64,000 bases of DNA from the NCBI GenBank assembly GCA_964409245.1, contig CAYPCQ010000015.1, positions 1-64,000 of the forward strand, in the 5' to 3' direction. The notes below the pieces were generated by a model. It worked only from the letters and a program-made list of their open reading frames with translations, made no database searches and was not told the DNA's origin. The translations under genes were made by a program, and so were the position numbers. Of the stretch, positions 27,801 through 36,308 are shown one piece after another. Positions within the stretch are counted from its first letter, which is position 1. Each line of letters opens with the position of its first letter. This stretch comes from CAIMWS01 sp964409245. GTDB lineage: Bacteria > Verrucomicrobiota > Verrucomicrobiia > Limisphaerales > UBA1319.

Positions 27801-28164
27801 CTCCGCCCGCCAGCAAGGAAACCACGCCGTCGATGGTTACCGAGAAAATCTTATGCTGGCCGGCATCAGCAATCACCAATCCTTTGCGAGCGGCTACATA
27901 AACCAGTCCTTGGGGACTGATGAATCCGTTCGCAAACAGTGTCACCTGCCCGGTGTTGGCATCGTATTTCATGATTCGACCAGGCTCGGAATCCTGATCA
28001 TAGATGCCTCCACTGTCGGTCACATAAACATTATTAGTGGCATCCACCGCCACCCCGTAAGGTTCAAAGAGACCGTTCGTGATTACGGTTCCGATGTTTT
28101 GAGCGGTTACATTCAGGGCCAGAATGCCTGAGAGGATAACTGCCAAGGCTATAAGTTTTTTCAT
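24847..28164 (-). CDS. Giant secreted NHL-propeller protein with cohesin-like and dockerin-like modules (paralogue 2)
   Basis: 1105 residues from ATG 28164 (MKKLIALAVILSG), a standard signal peptide; the upstream TTG at 28185 is not needed. Propeller blades: VYVTDSGGIYD, GLVIADAGQHKIFSV, VYVADMGNNAIRKI, VFIADTGNHAIRAY, LLVCDTGNQVLRRV. A HEX-C-like stretch (TLYTISTDDTIDPR) precedes a cohesin-like domain (VPIQIKLLNNIGLRSLQFRV). The dockerin-like loops GDDQLQNNDVNNIY (~723) and GDGQIRFLDWQVIL (~769) match paralogues 1 and 3. The second cohesin-like domain contains INVPVFARGTAGMKISGLQF. The C-terminus (KFIMRWFAENGQNYIVERS) is the shared terminal beta module. It lies 160 bp downstream of paralogue 3. 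Confidence 0.75.
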   Translation of the reverse strand: MKKLIALAVILSGILALNVTAQNIGTVITNGLFEPYGVAVDATNNVYVTDSGGIYDQDSEPGRIMKYDANTGQVTLFANGFISPQGLVYVAARKGLVIADAGQHKIFSVTIDGVVSLLAGGDQSVNGPVDGAGAAAGFNSPAGLAADTNGTVYVADMGNNAIRKIDLAGNVTTVIASAALYRPTAVAFDSDANRVFIADTGNHAIRAYSLVTSNLSIIAGSGNSFIYGNKDSAQGANALFNAPRGLLWVGGKVGLLVCDTGNQVLRRVYLPTTNSITFAVTNYANSASANLGEPISLATDIWGNFYLTDLLNPSSDLFKGSLKNVTLYPPQPKIATPIIGQVTLVSNIFNEMITKLIPVTNELYFNNVSITVMPQVSGVETLYTISTDDTIDPRSSINAKSAVDYSDGMKADPMKFTIIESYKTNLYIKAYSRANGRISSDLATAKVAFKVAKPIILGDDPTSVQVTSTTTNSVLFRTSDSSNPANGVNGNRSDWDDSSLFKIQMNQDTVTLKVQAYKNGYQDSELAERSYKLTDIKASLIGVTTDYVGGIGATVLVPIQIKLLNNIGLRSLQFRVEVTPLAGAPAILDRFVPVSYNATNDYITFTGNANPGVSTYNANSYSFADASGVITRGLAISYISTNANFYVNQDWATVALVAVPVPPTATEGKQYEIKILAPSATSDGLHTPVNMEPNLPRKLDVKNISYMVGDCDLSAKRWYNAGGYGDDQLQNNDVNNIYAASLGVRVPFNFSDVFDSMDAYPLDYGTTAGGDGQIRFLDWQVILFRSLSLHKNADLARSLGLGNNTNNWRRHWGIGGRRVSETTTSGTPSSVAQLLAIDPNNTGWNVQGTIEARPMGNVVPGSTINVPVFARGTAGMKISGLQFRAVVVPEAGAPDLELPAKFVADANLPAPMGVQGLPKNEVAAGWSFFQNPLNIKDTQLIGHVQMTIPADAQSGQYYTVHFANADGANDFTAQFDIEAMPCRVNVGTAPSTGRVCPDGWKARFFGSYNSPKAGENVSAADDGFTNLQKYLSGMNPTQFAWRFKMSDGKFIMRWFAENGQNYIVERSTDLLKWEKVSAQTGADLIQEFADAKSSGNTVYYRIRKA

Positions 28165-28325
28165 ACGCCAGTACTTGTTGTTCAACTATTTACTATAACT
28201 GCTGTGCTTTGACAAATCTAATTTTTCCACAATTCTACTCCAAACCGATCTTCCACCCGTTGTGGGCCATCCCTTGCCAACTCCACAACCGATGGAATTC
28301 CAACCTGAACTCAGCTTACCATCCC

Positions 28326-31300
28326 CTACCCCCCAACCGGCGGCGCCACCACCCGCAAACGATAAACTTTCGAGCTTTTTTCCTCGCTTGAATCCAGGAA
28401 TTCCACCAAATCCCCCCTGCCATTCTCAGTGTAAACCTGGGTCCAAACGTTGAAATTCAAACTATCCGACCGCTCCAGGAGGTACTGGGTGCCAGGGGCG
28501 CCAAACCATTGGAGCTTGAAGCCATACTTGCGGCCATCCAGCGACCAGTCGCTGCCCAGCACATTCAGCCTGGGTTTGATCGGGCAGAGGCCGTCGCGGT
28601 AGGCCTGCCAATTGGCGATGCCATCGCCATCGGGATCGGCGTCATCCTGAGCCCAATTACTGGACACCGATCCAAAATAGAAGACACGCCATTCATCCGA
28701 AACGCGTTGCGCCGGCTTGAGCGCGGGCCCGTTCACCCAAGCCACACCCGGAATGGAGTCCAAGTTATACTGGGTGGTGAAATCCGGGGCTCCATCAACA
28801 TAGGAGAAATGAACCAGATAAGATTGCGCTCCCCATATCACATTGGGAAGCAGGACGCGGATATGGCCCAGGAACACCCGGCCTTGCAGAGCCGGGCTGA
28901 AGGAAGGTGTGGGAACGATGGACCATCCGCACAAGAGTATGTTGGCAGCCATGGAGCTTTGGCTGGGGGCGGGCATCCCGGAAGCGGCAATAAAAATGGG
29001 CGGCTGGGCGATGGCGGGGCCATTGCCATTGGGATCAACAGTGGCCCGGAATTGCAGCCCGGCCAGGTGGCAGTTATTGGCGACCGTCACATACACGGGA
29101 ATGTTGACCACACTCCCTGGCTGGGCATTTTCAACCACCCCGGCGGAAAGATTTGCCTCCCGAGACCAACTCGCCCCGGCGGTGGGGACACTCGAGCTGG
29201 TGATCCCCATGCGGGATATGGAACCTGGACGGATGGAATCCAACACCACTGGCTGGCCGGATGCGCCATGCCTGCGTTTGGGCCGCTGGGTGTCAATGTT
29301 CAGCGAGCGCTGCAAAACGGTCTGCCAATCCAGAAATCGGATCAGGCCATCGCCCCCGGCTGCAGTGGCCGTATCCGCAGGGTAGGCATCCATGGCATTG
29401 GCCAAGTCTGTGCCGGGGATGGGCATCCGGAATCCCAGCGAGGCATAATAAACCGAATTGACGTCGGCGTTATTCAATTTCTGGTCGCCAAAAGCACGGA
29501 TTTGCCCGGAGCTGTCGAGCCTCTCCGCATTGAACCACGAGGCATAAGAGGCATCACCCACCAGGTATTCATCGTTTCGGACCAGGATTTCCCTGGCGGG
29601 CATGAGCTGCAAAGGAACATCGTCCTGCAGGCCATCAGCGGTTCCGGAAGCGTCCACCACGCGGATCAAAAACCGCGTGCCAGCGGAATTGGGGGGGATG
29701 CGCACCGCCAGCAAGGTGGCCACGGCGAATTTGGAAACTGAAAAATTGGCATTGGTCCCCAGGTAATAAGCCGACAAAATCCGGGTATCCTGATTGGTAT
29801 AGGCCAGCCAATTCAGCACCGCCGGTTTATCGGGTGAAGATGAGGGCCCCACAAAAGAGACGGTGGTGTCATTGGTGAGCGACAGCACTGAAATGGCAAT
29901 ATTGGTAACGGCAGAGCCAGGCGGCGGACTCAGCTCCACCCGGAATTGAAGCGACTTCAAAGTCTGGCCGGCCAGGAGGTTGACCACCACGGGAACGATC
30001 ACCAAAGCGCCTTCACCCGCAACCATGTCCCGGGCAATCCCGATTTCACTTTGTGCCACCGGCAACCCGGTGACGGTTTCACTCGCGTAGGCGCCAGCGA
30101 AAGCCTTCACCCGCAAGGCGGATAAGTCCTTGTCTTTTTCCCGCCAGTTGATGACGCCCACGTCTCCGGTCATTTCCAATTTCAAGCTGTTGGTGGCAGG
30201 TTCCGAGCCATCGGTCGTGTAATGGATTCCTGTGGCAAAAAACGCGCTTTGGTTGCGATTGGTCACGTAAACCATCGCCCCCATGGGGTGATATCCGGAA
30301 GTCAGGCCAAGCTGGGGAGGCACGACCGCTCCATTCGTGGAACCGCCCCCCGGCGACTGGGAAAAACCACCGCCACTAATTTCACGTATGATATGATAAT
30401 AATCCTCGGTAGCATAAAGGGTGCCATTCTGTGCCAGCGCCAGCCCCACCGGCTCCCGCGACTCGACGAAGGCGACATCCCCATCCTCCCACCCCGGAAA
30501 ATCCGACCACCAATAGGCGGGATCAACCCCGTAAAGGGTGATCACAAAACCAGCCGGGCTGACCTGCCGGACCCGGTTATTATAACGGTCCGCCACCAGG
30601 AACCCGCCATCGGGAGTTGCAACCACCCGCTGGGGATTGTTGAAACGAACGATATTGAAGGCTCCATCTTTGAAGCCAGGCACACCTACTGAGCCGATCT
30701 GTCCTTTGATGGTTTTGGTTTGAGGATCGACAATAAAAACAGTGTGCCGGAGGCTGTCGCTGACCGCCATGGCGCCATTCTGCAAAAAGGCAATGCCCGC
30801 AGGCAGGCCTAAACCTTCCAGGACGGGATAAACCTGGCCGTTGGTGGCGCTCAACATCCGAATCCGGCCGCGCTCCGCTTCGCCAATGAAAATGTTGCCA
30901 TAGCGATCCAAACCCATGGCGGTGGGTTGCGCGAACGTGCCCAAGGTGTAAAGGTTGTTGAAGCGATCCAGCTTCAACAAGGTTCCGCTGCCCTGGTTCA
31001 GAACGAACAAATTACTATTGGTGTCACACGCCACCTCGATGGGTTTGCTCAATTGGTCCAAAACCGTGGTGGTCATCCCCAGGCGAAAATCCAGTTTCCG
31101 GACCCGGTTGTTGCCTTGGTCGGCCACAAAAAGATTGCCCGCCGTGTCCACCGCACAACCCGCTGGCGCAGAAAAGAGCGTTTCTATAATAGGCTTGCCA
31201 TCCTGATATCCCGCCCAAGGCCCGCCGGCAATGGTGTTTACAGTGATAACCTGGGCTGAAACTTGCAGGCCGGCCAGGTTCAGCCCCAGGGCCAGAAGAC

Positions 31301-31400
31301 CCAATGAAACACCGCTGAACCAGGATGAGCCAACCCCAGCCCGTGGTTCCCAGGCAACCTTGCTTGACGAATGACAACCTATGGCAGTGCAATTACGCAT
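28326..31400 (-). CDS. Giant secreted NHL-propeller protein with cohesin-like and dockerin-like modules (paralogue 3)
   Basis: 1024 residues. The start ATG 31400 lies only 3 bp after the secretin stop, so the gene is translationally linked to the pilM-secretin operon. About 27 polar residues precede the hydrophobic signal core (GVSLGLLALGLNLAGL). Blades: LFVADQGNNRVRKL, IFIGEAERGRIRML, FLVADRYNNRVRQV, LYATEDYYHIIREI. Then HEX-C-like IHYTTDGSEPATN, cohesin-like VPVVVNLLAGQTLKSLQFRV, dockerin-like loops GDQKLNNADVNSVY (~638) and GDGLIRFLDWQTVL (~681), second cohesin-like NIPVYVTVANNCHLAGLQF, thrombospondin-3-like DADPDGDGIANW (~917), and terminal beta module (QYLLERSDSLNFNVW). Likely exported by or displayed with the machine encoded upstream (inference). 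Confidence 0.75.
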   Translation of the reverse strand: MRNCTAIGCHSSSKVAWEPRAGVGSSWFSGVSLGLLALGLNLAGLQVSAQVITVNTIAGGPWAGYQDGKPIIETLFSAPAGCAVDTAGNLFVADQGNNRVRKLDFRLGMTTTVLDQLSKPIEVACDTNSNLFVLNQGSGTLLKLDRFNNLYTLGTFAQPTAMGLDRYGNIFIGEAERGRIRMLSATNGQVYPVLEGLGLPAGIAFLQNGAMAVSDSLRHTVFIVDPQTKTIKGQIGSVGVPGFKDGAFNIVRFNNPQRVVATPDGGFLVADRYNNRVRQVSPAGFVITLYGVDPAYWWSDFPGWEDGDVAFVESREPVGLALAQNGTLYATEDYYHIIREISGGGFSQSPGGGSTNGAVVPPQLGLTSGYHPMGAMVYVTNRNQSAFFATGIHYTTDGSEPATNSLKLEMTGDVGVINWREKDKDLSALRVKAFAGAYASETVTGLPVAQSEIGIARDMVAGEGALVIVPVVVNLLAGQTLKSLQFRVELSPPPGSAVTNIAISVLSLTNDTTVSFVGPSSSPDKPAVLNWLAYTNQDTRILSAYYLGTNANFSVSKFAVATLLAVRIPPNSAGTRFLIRVVDASGTADGLQDDVPLQLMPAREILVRNDEYLVGDASYASWFNAERLDSSGQIRAFGDQKLNNADVNSVYYASLGFRMPIPGTDLANAMDAYPADTATAAGGDGLIRFLDWQTVLQRSLNIDTQRPKRRHGASGQPVVLDSIRPGSISRMGITSSSVPTAGASWSREANLSAGVVENAQPGSVVNIPVYVTVANNCHLAGLQFRATVDPNGNGPAIAQPPIFIAASGMPAPSQSSMAANILLCGWSIVPTPSFSPALQGRVFLGHIRVLLPNVIWGAQSYLVHFSYVDGAPDFTTQYNLDSIPGVAWVNGPALKPAQRVSDEWRVFYFGSVSSNWAQDDADPDGDGIANWQAYRDGLCPIKPRLNVLGSDWSLDGRKYGFKLQWFGAPGTQYLLERSDSLNFNVWTQVYTENGRGDLVEFLDSSEEKSSKVYRLRVVAPPVGG

Positions 31401-31403
31401 GGA

Positions 31404-33275
31404 TCAGGAACGGCGTTTCTTGCTGGGTTTCGGGTTTAAGGTTTCTTCGATAATCGATTTGGGGCTGCTCTCGAAGAAACGATCGCTCTTGAATTCCTCA
31501 AGCAGCTTGAAGTTGTCCTGCTGGACAATGGTTGGAGTGATGAAAATCAACAGGTTCTGCTTTGAACGCTTTTTGGAATCATGGCGGAATAACTGGCCGA
31601 ACAAGGGCAGGTCGCCCAAGCCAGGAACCTTGGTGGAACTTTTGGTGAGGCTGTCACTGATCAAGCCGCCCATGACCAAGGTATAACCGCTGGGTATCAG
31701 AACATGCGCTTCAATCCGGCGGATGGCGTAGATGTTGGCGACATTGACCTGGCCATTGATGGTCTGGGTGTCTTTGGAATCGATGTTCGACACTTCGGGT
31801 TCCACTTTAAGCGCGATGTTGTTGCTGCCGGAAATGCGCGGGGTGACCTTCAGGATGGTGCCCAAATTCGTGTATTGGATGTTGGCGCCGGCAGCCACAT
31901 TGGCCGAACCGGGAGTGATCTGAAAAATAGGGAAGGCGCGGGTTACCGACAGGGTGGCCACTTCATTGTCCAAGGTCACCGCCCGCGGGGTGGAAACCAC
32001 CTCCGTATCGGAGTCCTTGTTGAGGAAGGATAACACCGCGTTAACCCCGTCAGCGTTGAGGAAGGCGACACTCGGTGAGAATCCCTGCAAAGAGTTGGCT
32101 GAAATACCTCCCGGCCCAATCACGGTGCCGGAACTGGAGCCGCCGCTCCCCCCGCTGCTGCCCCCGCTGCTGCCGCCACTGGAGCTACTGCCGCTGCCAA
32201 TGGTGGTGGAATACTCAGTTACCGTCTTGTCCGGGGTCGTAGTGGTTACGGTCCGGCCATTGGGCAAAGTGGTGGTGGTGGTGGATCCCGGTATCGTTGT
32301 GGTTGACCGGCCCGACGAATTGCCGTTCCCATAGGAGAAGCGTTGTGATTCCAAAGTCCCGGACCAATCGATGCCCCGCATGGATTCCGGCGTTTGCGAG
32401 GTTTCCAGCAACCGCGCTTCGATCAGGATCTGTTTGGTGGCGGTGTCCAGATTGGTGATCAGGTTTTCGATCTGCTCCATGTCCTTGGCGGTGGCGGAAA
32501 CAAAAAGCTTGCTGGTCCGGGTGTCCGGATAGGTTTTCGTGCGGGGATCAGTCGTCATGCTGGTTTTGATGGCCTGCTGGATGTTGGTCGGGCTGGAGTA
32601 GTGCAGTGTAAAGACATTATTGGTCAATGGCTCCAAAGCATTGGGCGGCTTTTTGGAAATCAGGACAATGCCATTCTCAGGTTTGGACATGTCGTAGTCG
32701 TAAATCTTCATCAGCATGTTCATGACCACTTGCGGCGAGGCATTGCTCATCGTCAGGCTGACCAGCGGGCCATTCGTCAAAGTGCCCTCCGGAGTGGTGG
32801 TGATATCCCGGTGGAACATAACCTGCATTCCGGACATCTTGGCCAGATTTTGCAACAGGCTATTGAGCGGGATCTCGTAAAACTCCATGTCGCTGGTCTC
32901 GGTCAGATTAGTCAATCCACTGAAAGACGCATCAAAGGGGGCATTGGTTCCTGTCACTGCGGAGGTGCCCGGAATTTTGGGAGCTGAATTGGTCGAGGTG
33001 CTGGAAACCGGTTCCACAGCCACAGTAATAATTGCAGCACTGGCAACCTCATTGGTTGCCAAATCAGGGCTGAGCAGCACGCTGGCTGGTTGGGAAACAG
33101 CCTTGGTGGCTGGGGCGGAAACAGTGCCCGGCGGCATGGCAGACTGCGCCGGTGGTGGAACCTGGTTTTGCACCAATGGTGGATTATTGGTTCCTGGGGA
33201 TTGTTCCTGAGCGCAAGCAAGGAACTGAAGATCGTTCAGCCCAATCCATAACAGCATGGCAAGAATCGCTTTCAT
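31404..33275 (-). CDS. Outer-membrane secretin (PilQ/GspD family)
   Basis: 623 residues from ATG 33275 (MKAILAMLLWIGLNDL, a signal peptide); the frame runs 13 codons further to a TTG. A Pro/Ala/Ser-rich linker (~30-110) is followed by an STN/N0-like domain (FYEIPLNSLLQNLAKMSGMQ), a secretin N-domain (FTLHYSSPTNIQQAIKTSM, then KLFVSATAKDMEQIENLI), and the beta-barrel secretin domain ending in VPGLGDLPLFGQLFRHDSKK and QNLLIFITPTIV, the diagnostic C-terminal signature. A long Thr then Ser/Gly-rich insertion (about 330-395) lies between the N and secretin domains. It forms the outer-membrane gate for a type IV pilus or type II-like system and is placed after the pilMNOP genes. Confidence 0.85.
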   Translation of the reverse strand: MKAILAMLLWIGLNDLQFLACAQEQSPGTNNPPLVQNQVPPPAQSAMPPGTVSAPATKAVSQPASVLLSPDLATNEVASAAIITVAVEPVSSTSTNSAPKIPGTSAVTGTNAPFDASFSGLTNLTETSDMEFYEIPLNSLLQNLAKMSGMQVMFHRDITTTPEGTLTNGPLVSLTMSNASPQVVMNMLMKIYDYDMSKPENGIVLISKKPPNALEPLTNNVFTLHYSSPTNIQQAIKTSMTTDPRTKTYPDTRTSKLFVSATAKDMEQIENLITNLDTATKQILIEARLLETSQTPESMRGIDWSGTLESQRFSYGNGNSSGRSTTTIPGSTTTTTLPNGRTVTTTTPDKTVTEYSTTIGSGSSSSGGSSGGSSGGSGGSSSGTVIGPGGISANSLQGFSPSVAFLNADGVNAVLSFLNKDSDTEVVSTPRAVTLDNEVATLSVTRAFPIFQITPGSANVAAGANIQYTNLGTILKVTPRISGSNNIALKVEPEVSNIDSKDTQTINGQVNVANIYAIRRIEAHVLIPSGYTLVMGGLISDSLTKSSTKVPGLGDLPLFGQLFRHDSKKRSKQNLLIFITPTIVQQDNFKLLEEFKSDRFFESSPKSIIEETLNPKPSKKRRS

Positions 33276-33359
33276 GCTTTTGGTTTTTTTATTCAAGTTA
33301 TTGGGTTCTAGCAAATCAGATTGTTAGGGTAAAGCTTCCCATCGATTTTTGCAACCAAA

Positions 33360-33899
33360 TTAATTGCCGGCACGCGGCTTCAAATACAAAACCTGGGGAG
33401 TTCCTTCATTACCCACAGTGACAATCGCATATTTTTTCTTGGCGTTGATTTCGGTGCAGTGGACGGTGATGGTGTCCCCATTGGGCAGATCGTAAATTTT
33501 CGTTTCATTGGCGCTGAAGGATCGGATTCCGCTGCCAATGCCGCCGATCATGGCGACCGCATTCTCCCCGGACCCCAAAATCCCTTTGCAAACCAGTTTG
33601 GAAGCCGCCCCATTCCCGGAGGGTTTTTCGGCAGTGTTGGTTGGAACTGGCGGCTTGGGTCGGCGCCGATCCGAGGTCGGAAAGAACGGATCGCGAGCCG
33701 CCAGGTTGGACGGCGCGTTTGTGAAATAGGATTTGGGTATGGGTATGGGCGCTTCCAAAACCGCGGGCGCCGGGTTGGTAGCGGCCGCCGCTTTGGGCTG
33801 GGAGGCCGTCTTGACATCGGCGGCGGCGGCACACTGCCAGGCCAGCAGGCAAACCAGGGGCGCACAAGCAATCCAGGTTATTCTGAGCGTTAACTTCAT
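33360..33899 (-). CDS. PilP/GspC-like periplasmic linker protein
   Basis: 179 residues from ATG 33899. A TM/signal segment (ITWIACAPLVCLLAWQCAAAA) is followed by a Pro/Ala linker, the RDPFFP motif common at the start of PilP/GspC-type domains, and a small beta domain (KLVCKGILGSGENAVAMIGG ... VLYLKPRAGN). The KGI...A.I pattern is how PilP homology-region domains begin. Position between pilO and the secretin fits the classical pilMNOPQ order, which is the main support; sequence identity to PilP itself is not obvious. Confidence 0.6.
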   Translation of the reverse strand: MKLTLRITWIACAPLVCLLAWQCAAAADVKTASQPKAAAATNPAPAVLEAPIPIPKSYFTNAPSNLAARDPFFPTSDRRRPKPPVPTNTAEKPSGNGAASKLVCKGILGSGENAVAMIGGIGSGIRSFSANETKIYDLPNGDTITVHCTEINAKKKYAIVTVGNEGTPQVLYLKPRAGN

Positions 33900-33923
33900 G
33901 GCGATGGTGTGCACGGGGTCACG

Positions 33924-34511
33924 TTATTGCGCCGAATTTGCAACCAGCAACTCGATGTCCATTTTAAAGGTCAGGATCTCTTTTTCGTCGCCGGACTGGC
34001 TGGCAGCGGGTTCCAAGGTTATATTCTGCAAGCGAAAATACGTGAATTGATTCTCAAAATCCGCGACGAACCGGCCGATATCGTGATAATATCCGGTTCC
34101 GGAAATCGTGCAAACCTGGGCCTGATAGGGGAAATCAAGGAACATGGAACATACCGCGCTGACTGGTTTGTAGATTTCGACAATGTCAAAGTCCTTCTTT
34201 TTCGGTGCGAAAAGACTCAAGCGGCGGCGAATCCACTCATACGTGTCGCCGGAAGCGAGCGTGGCATCGAGGTTTTGAACCTCTTTCCGGGTGATATCAC
34301 GCTGTTCTCCATTCCGCTGCGCCTGCGACTGCTCCTTTTTGCCTTCCGCCACCTTGCCTTCCGCCTCGGCGATCTTGGCCGCATAGTCCGCATAGGATTT
34401 AAGCTGGTAGCGTATCAAGCCAAAATAAAGGCCGACGACCACCGCCACCGCCCCGATGGCGATGGCGATGATGTTATCCCTTTTTTCTTTGCCAAGCTGT
34501 TTGAATTTCAT
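33924..34511 (-). CDS. PilO-like inner-membrane assembly protein
   Basis: 195 residues: short cytoplasmic start MKFKQLGKEKRDN, one TM helix (IIAIAIGAVAVVVGLYFGLI, ~14-33), a coiled coil of Glu/Lys/Ala (YADYAAKIAEAEGKVAEGKK), then a ferredoxin-like periplasmic domain (GTGYYHDIGRFVADFENQF, typical of PilO, where GxYH/D-xxxFl-x-LE recurs). Its ATG overlaps the pilN-like stop (ATGA). PilN and PilO pair in the inner membrane and connect to PilM inside and PilP/secretin outside. Confidence 0.8.
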   Translation of the reverse strand: MKFKQLGKEKRDNIIAIAIGAVAVVVGLYFGLIRYQLKSYADYAAKIAEAEGKVAEGKKEQSQAQRNGEQRDITRKEVQNLDATLASGDTYEWIRRRLSLFAPKKKDFDIVEIYKPVSAVCSMFLDFPYQAQVCTISGTGYYHDIGRFVADFENQFTYFRLQNITLEPAASQSGDEKEILTFKMDIELLVANSAQ

Positions 34512-35230
34512 TTCTGGCGGGATTTTTCTTTCTGCCGGACTTTATCTGGAATCTTGCACCTCAAATCGAAGGTGACCATGAAGCGATTATCTACCGTGTC
34601 GAACTGGGCTTTGCTGACCGGCCCGCCCAAGGAAATATTCCCGTCATTGGCCCCCATGGCCGCCGTCAAATAAGGCTGGTTGAATAAGTGGTCCTTGAAA
34701 TCTTTTATTTTCGCATCCGGTGTCTGGGAAAAACATTTGGCGAAAACGGAAATGGCGTTGTGCTCCACCCGGCTGTACATCTTGATGGAAACCCGGTTGG
34801 TACTCGCCAAATCTTTCGGATCCGGCATGCTTTTGGTTTCCTCCAAGGTGTCGAAGGACTGCCTGGTTTCCAGTTTGGTGAGGCGCAAATCGTCATCGAC
34901 GACCGCATATTGAAGAGAGTCCAGCGCCGGCCCCCAGAGGAAACGATTGGCGGCAAACGCCGCCAAACTGTTGGTGCGGAGCCGCAAGCTCTCATATTCT
35001 GCCTGGGTTTTCCGCACCGGCTTGAGAGCATCATCCAGGTTTTTCAATTGGTTTTGCAGGCCAGCCACCTTCGCAGCGGCTTTAAAGTTGCGCAGCATCA
35101 GGAACAGGACCGCCAGCACCACCAAGGCGACCACCGCCCCCGCCACCCAGGCCGTCCGCGTCACCGGATCGCGGCGCCGCAATTCCTCAAGGTGTTTTTG
35201 CTGGGCTAAAAGGTCAATCCGAATAGGCAT
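34508..35230 (-). CDS. PilN-like inner-membrane assembly protein
   Basis: 240 residues from ATG 35230 (MPIRIDLLAQQKHLEE); PilN proteins usually begin with the short IRINLL-type peptide that docks on PilM, and IRIDLL fits this exactly. One TM helix (TAWVAGAVVALVVLAVLFLM, ~26-45), a coiled coil, and a periplasmic domain follow. It begins 10 bp after the pilM-like stop and overlaps pilO by 4 bp, so all are one transcript. Confidence 0.8.
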   Translation of the reverse strand: MPIRIDLLAQQKHLEELRRRDPVTRTAWVAGAVVALVVLAVLFLMLRNFKAAAKVAGLQNQLKNLDDALKPVRKTQAEYESLRLRTNSLAAFAANRFLWGPALDSLQYAVVDDDLRLTKLETRQSFDTLEETKSMPDPKDLASTNRVSIKMYSRVEHNAISVFAKCFSQTPDAKIKDFKDHLFNQPYLTAAMGANDGNISLGGPVSKAQFDTVDNRFMVTFDLRCKIPDKVRQKEKSRQK

Positions 35231-35240
35231 AACTCGACGA

Positions 35241-36308
35241 TCATAAAGCGCCAATGGCGGCCCCAATGGAAACCGCCAACTGCGGCGCAACCTGTTCGAT
35301 TTCGTTCATTTTTTCCGGCGCCAAACTCAACTCAAAAACGGCGGCGGGATTCCAACTTTTGCAGGGAACCATCAGCTCATTTTGAAGTATTTGGATATAG
35401 GTTTCGGAGCTGCCAGCGGCGCCGCAGATAAAAACCTGGCTCACCGTCCGATCCTGCTGGTGTTCAAAAAAATCGATCGAAGCCCGCAGTTCCCGGCCCA
35501 GGGGCGCCAGGTGCGCGGCCAACTGGGCTTCCACATCCTGCGGCATGCCGATTTTGATGCCTTCAGCTTCAGCATAGGTGATGTTCATCGATTCCGCGAT
35601 TCCAGAAGTTACTTTGTCCCCGCCGATATCGACCGTCCGGTGCAATTTTAATTCACCACGGTCCACGATGCAAATGGTTGTTTGCAGAAAACCCAAATCG
35701 ACCAAGGCGACCGACTCTTTGGCGAACGCCTCAGGCTGGGCATGTTCCAAAGCATTGACCGGGCCAATCAAGGAAGGAACGATCTGATCGGATACCAAAC
35801 CCGCCTCCTTGATTATATTCTGAACATCCTGCACAAGCTGGCGCCTGGCTCCGCCAACCAAAACGCGCACCTTGGCTTGCGCCTTGCCCGAATCTGGTTT
35901 GAAGGCATCCGGGGAAGCGGCACCCAGCAAAGCACAATCGAAAACATGATCGGACAGGTCCGCCTGCACATACAGTTTGGGGGCCAGATTGATCATCGAC
36001 CGGATATCTTCCAAAGGCAGCATGGGCATTTCTGTTTGGCGCAGCATGGAATCGGCCACCCCCAAGGCATACACCACTGATTTGCAGCGATTGCCCATTT
36101 CCTGGGCCACCTTTTTAAGATGAGGCACCAATAGATCCTTGCCCAGCCTCTTTTCCGAAACCGGTGAAGCCAGCACTACAAAGTGCAGCAACCTGAATTG
36201 CCCGCCCTTCTTTTGCACTAGAACGGCCTTGGTGGTTCGAACCCCAATATCGATTGCCAGGATCTGATCCCGCTTTTTCGGCCTGCTGCTTGCGAAAGGA
36301 AGCGCCAT
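35241..36308 (-). CDS. PilM-like actin-fold ATPase of type IV pilus / type II assembly
   Basis: 355 residues, family-typical. The actin/FtsA fold shows phosphate 1 (ILAIDIGVRTTKAVLV, ~16-31), phosphate 2 (VALVDLGFLQTTICIV) and adenosine-binding VFICGAAGS. PilM is cytoplasmic and binds the PilN N-terminal peptide, which the next gene encodes. No PilB/GspE ATPase, PilC/GspF or prepilin peptidase is present in the window, so those must be elsewhere. First gene of the operon; the upstream 225 bp contain the likely promoter but no match I would assert. Confidence 0.85.
   Translation of the reverse strand: MALPFASSRPKKRDQILAIDIGVRTTKAVLVQKKGGQFRLLHFVVLASPVSEKRLGKDLLVPHLKKVAQEMGNRCKSVVYALGVADSMLRQTEMPMLPLEDIRSMINLAPKLYVQADLSDHVFDCALLGAASPDAFKPDSGKAQAKVRVLVGGARRQLVQDVQNIIKEAGLVSDQIVPSLIGPVNALEHAQPEAFAKESVALVDLGFLQTTICIVDRGELKLHRTVDIGGDKVTSGIAESMNITYAEAEGIKIGMPQDVEAQLAAHLAPLGRELRASIDFFEHQQDRTVSQVFICGAAGSSETYIQILQNELMVPCKSWNPAAVFELSLAPEKMNEIEQVAPQLAVSIGAAIGAL

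Noticed and set aside
21054..31400. A cellulosome locus
   Set aside because: Cohesin- and dockerin-like modules occur inside the same non-enzymatic propeller proteins and no dockerin-bearing glycosidase is present, so a classical cellulosome is not supported.
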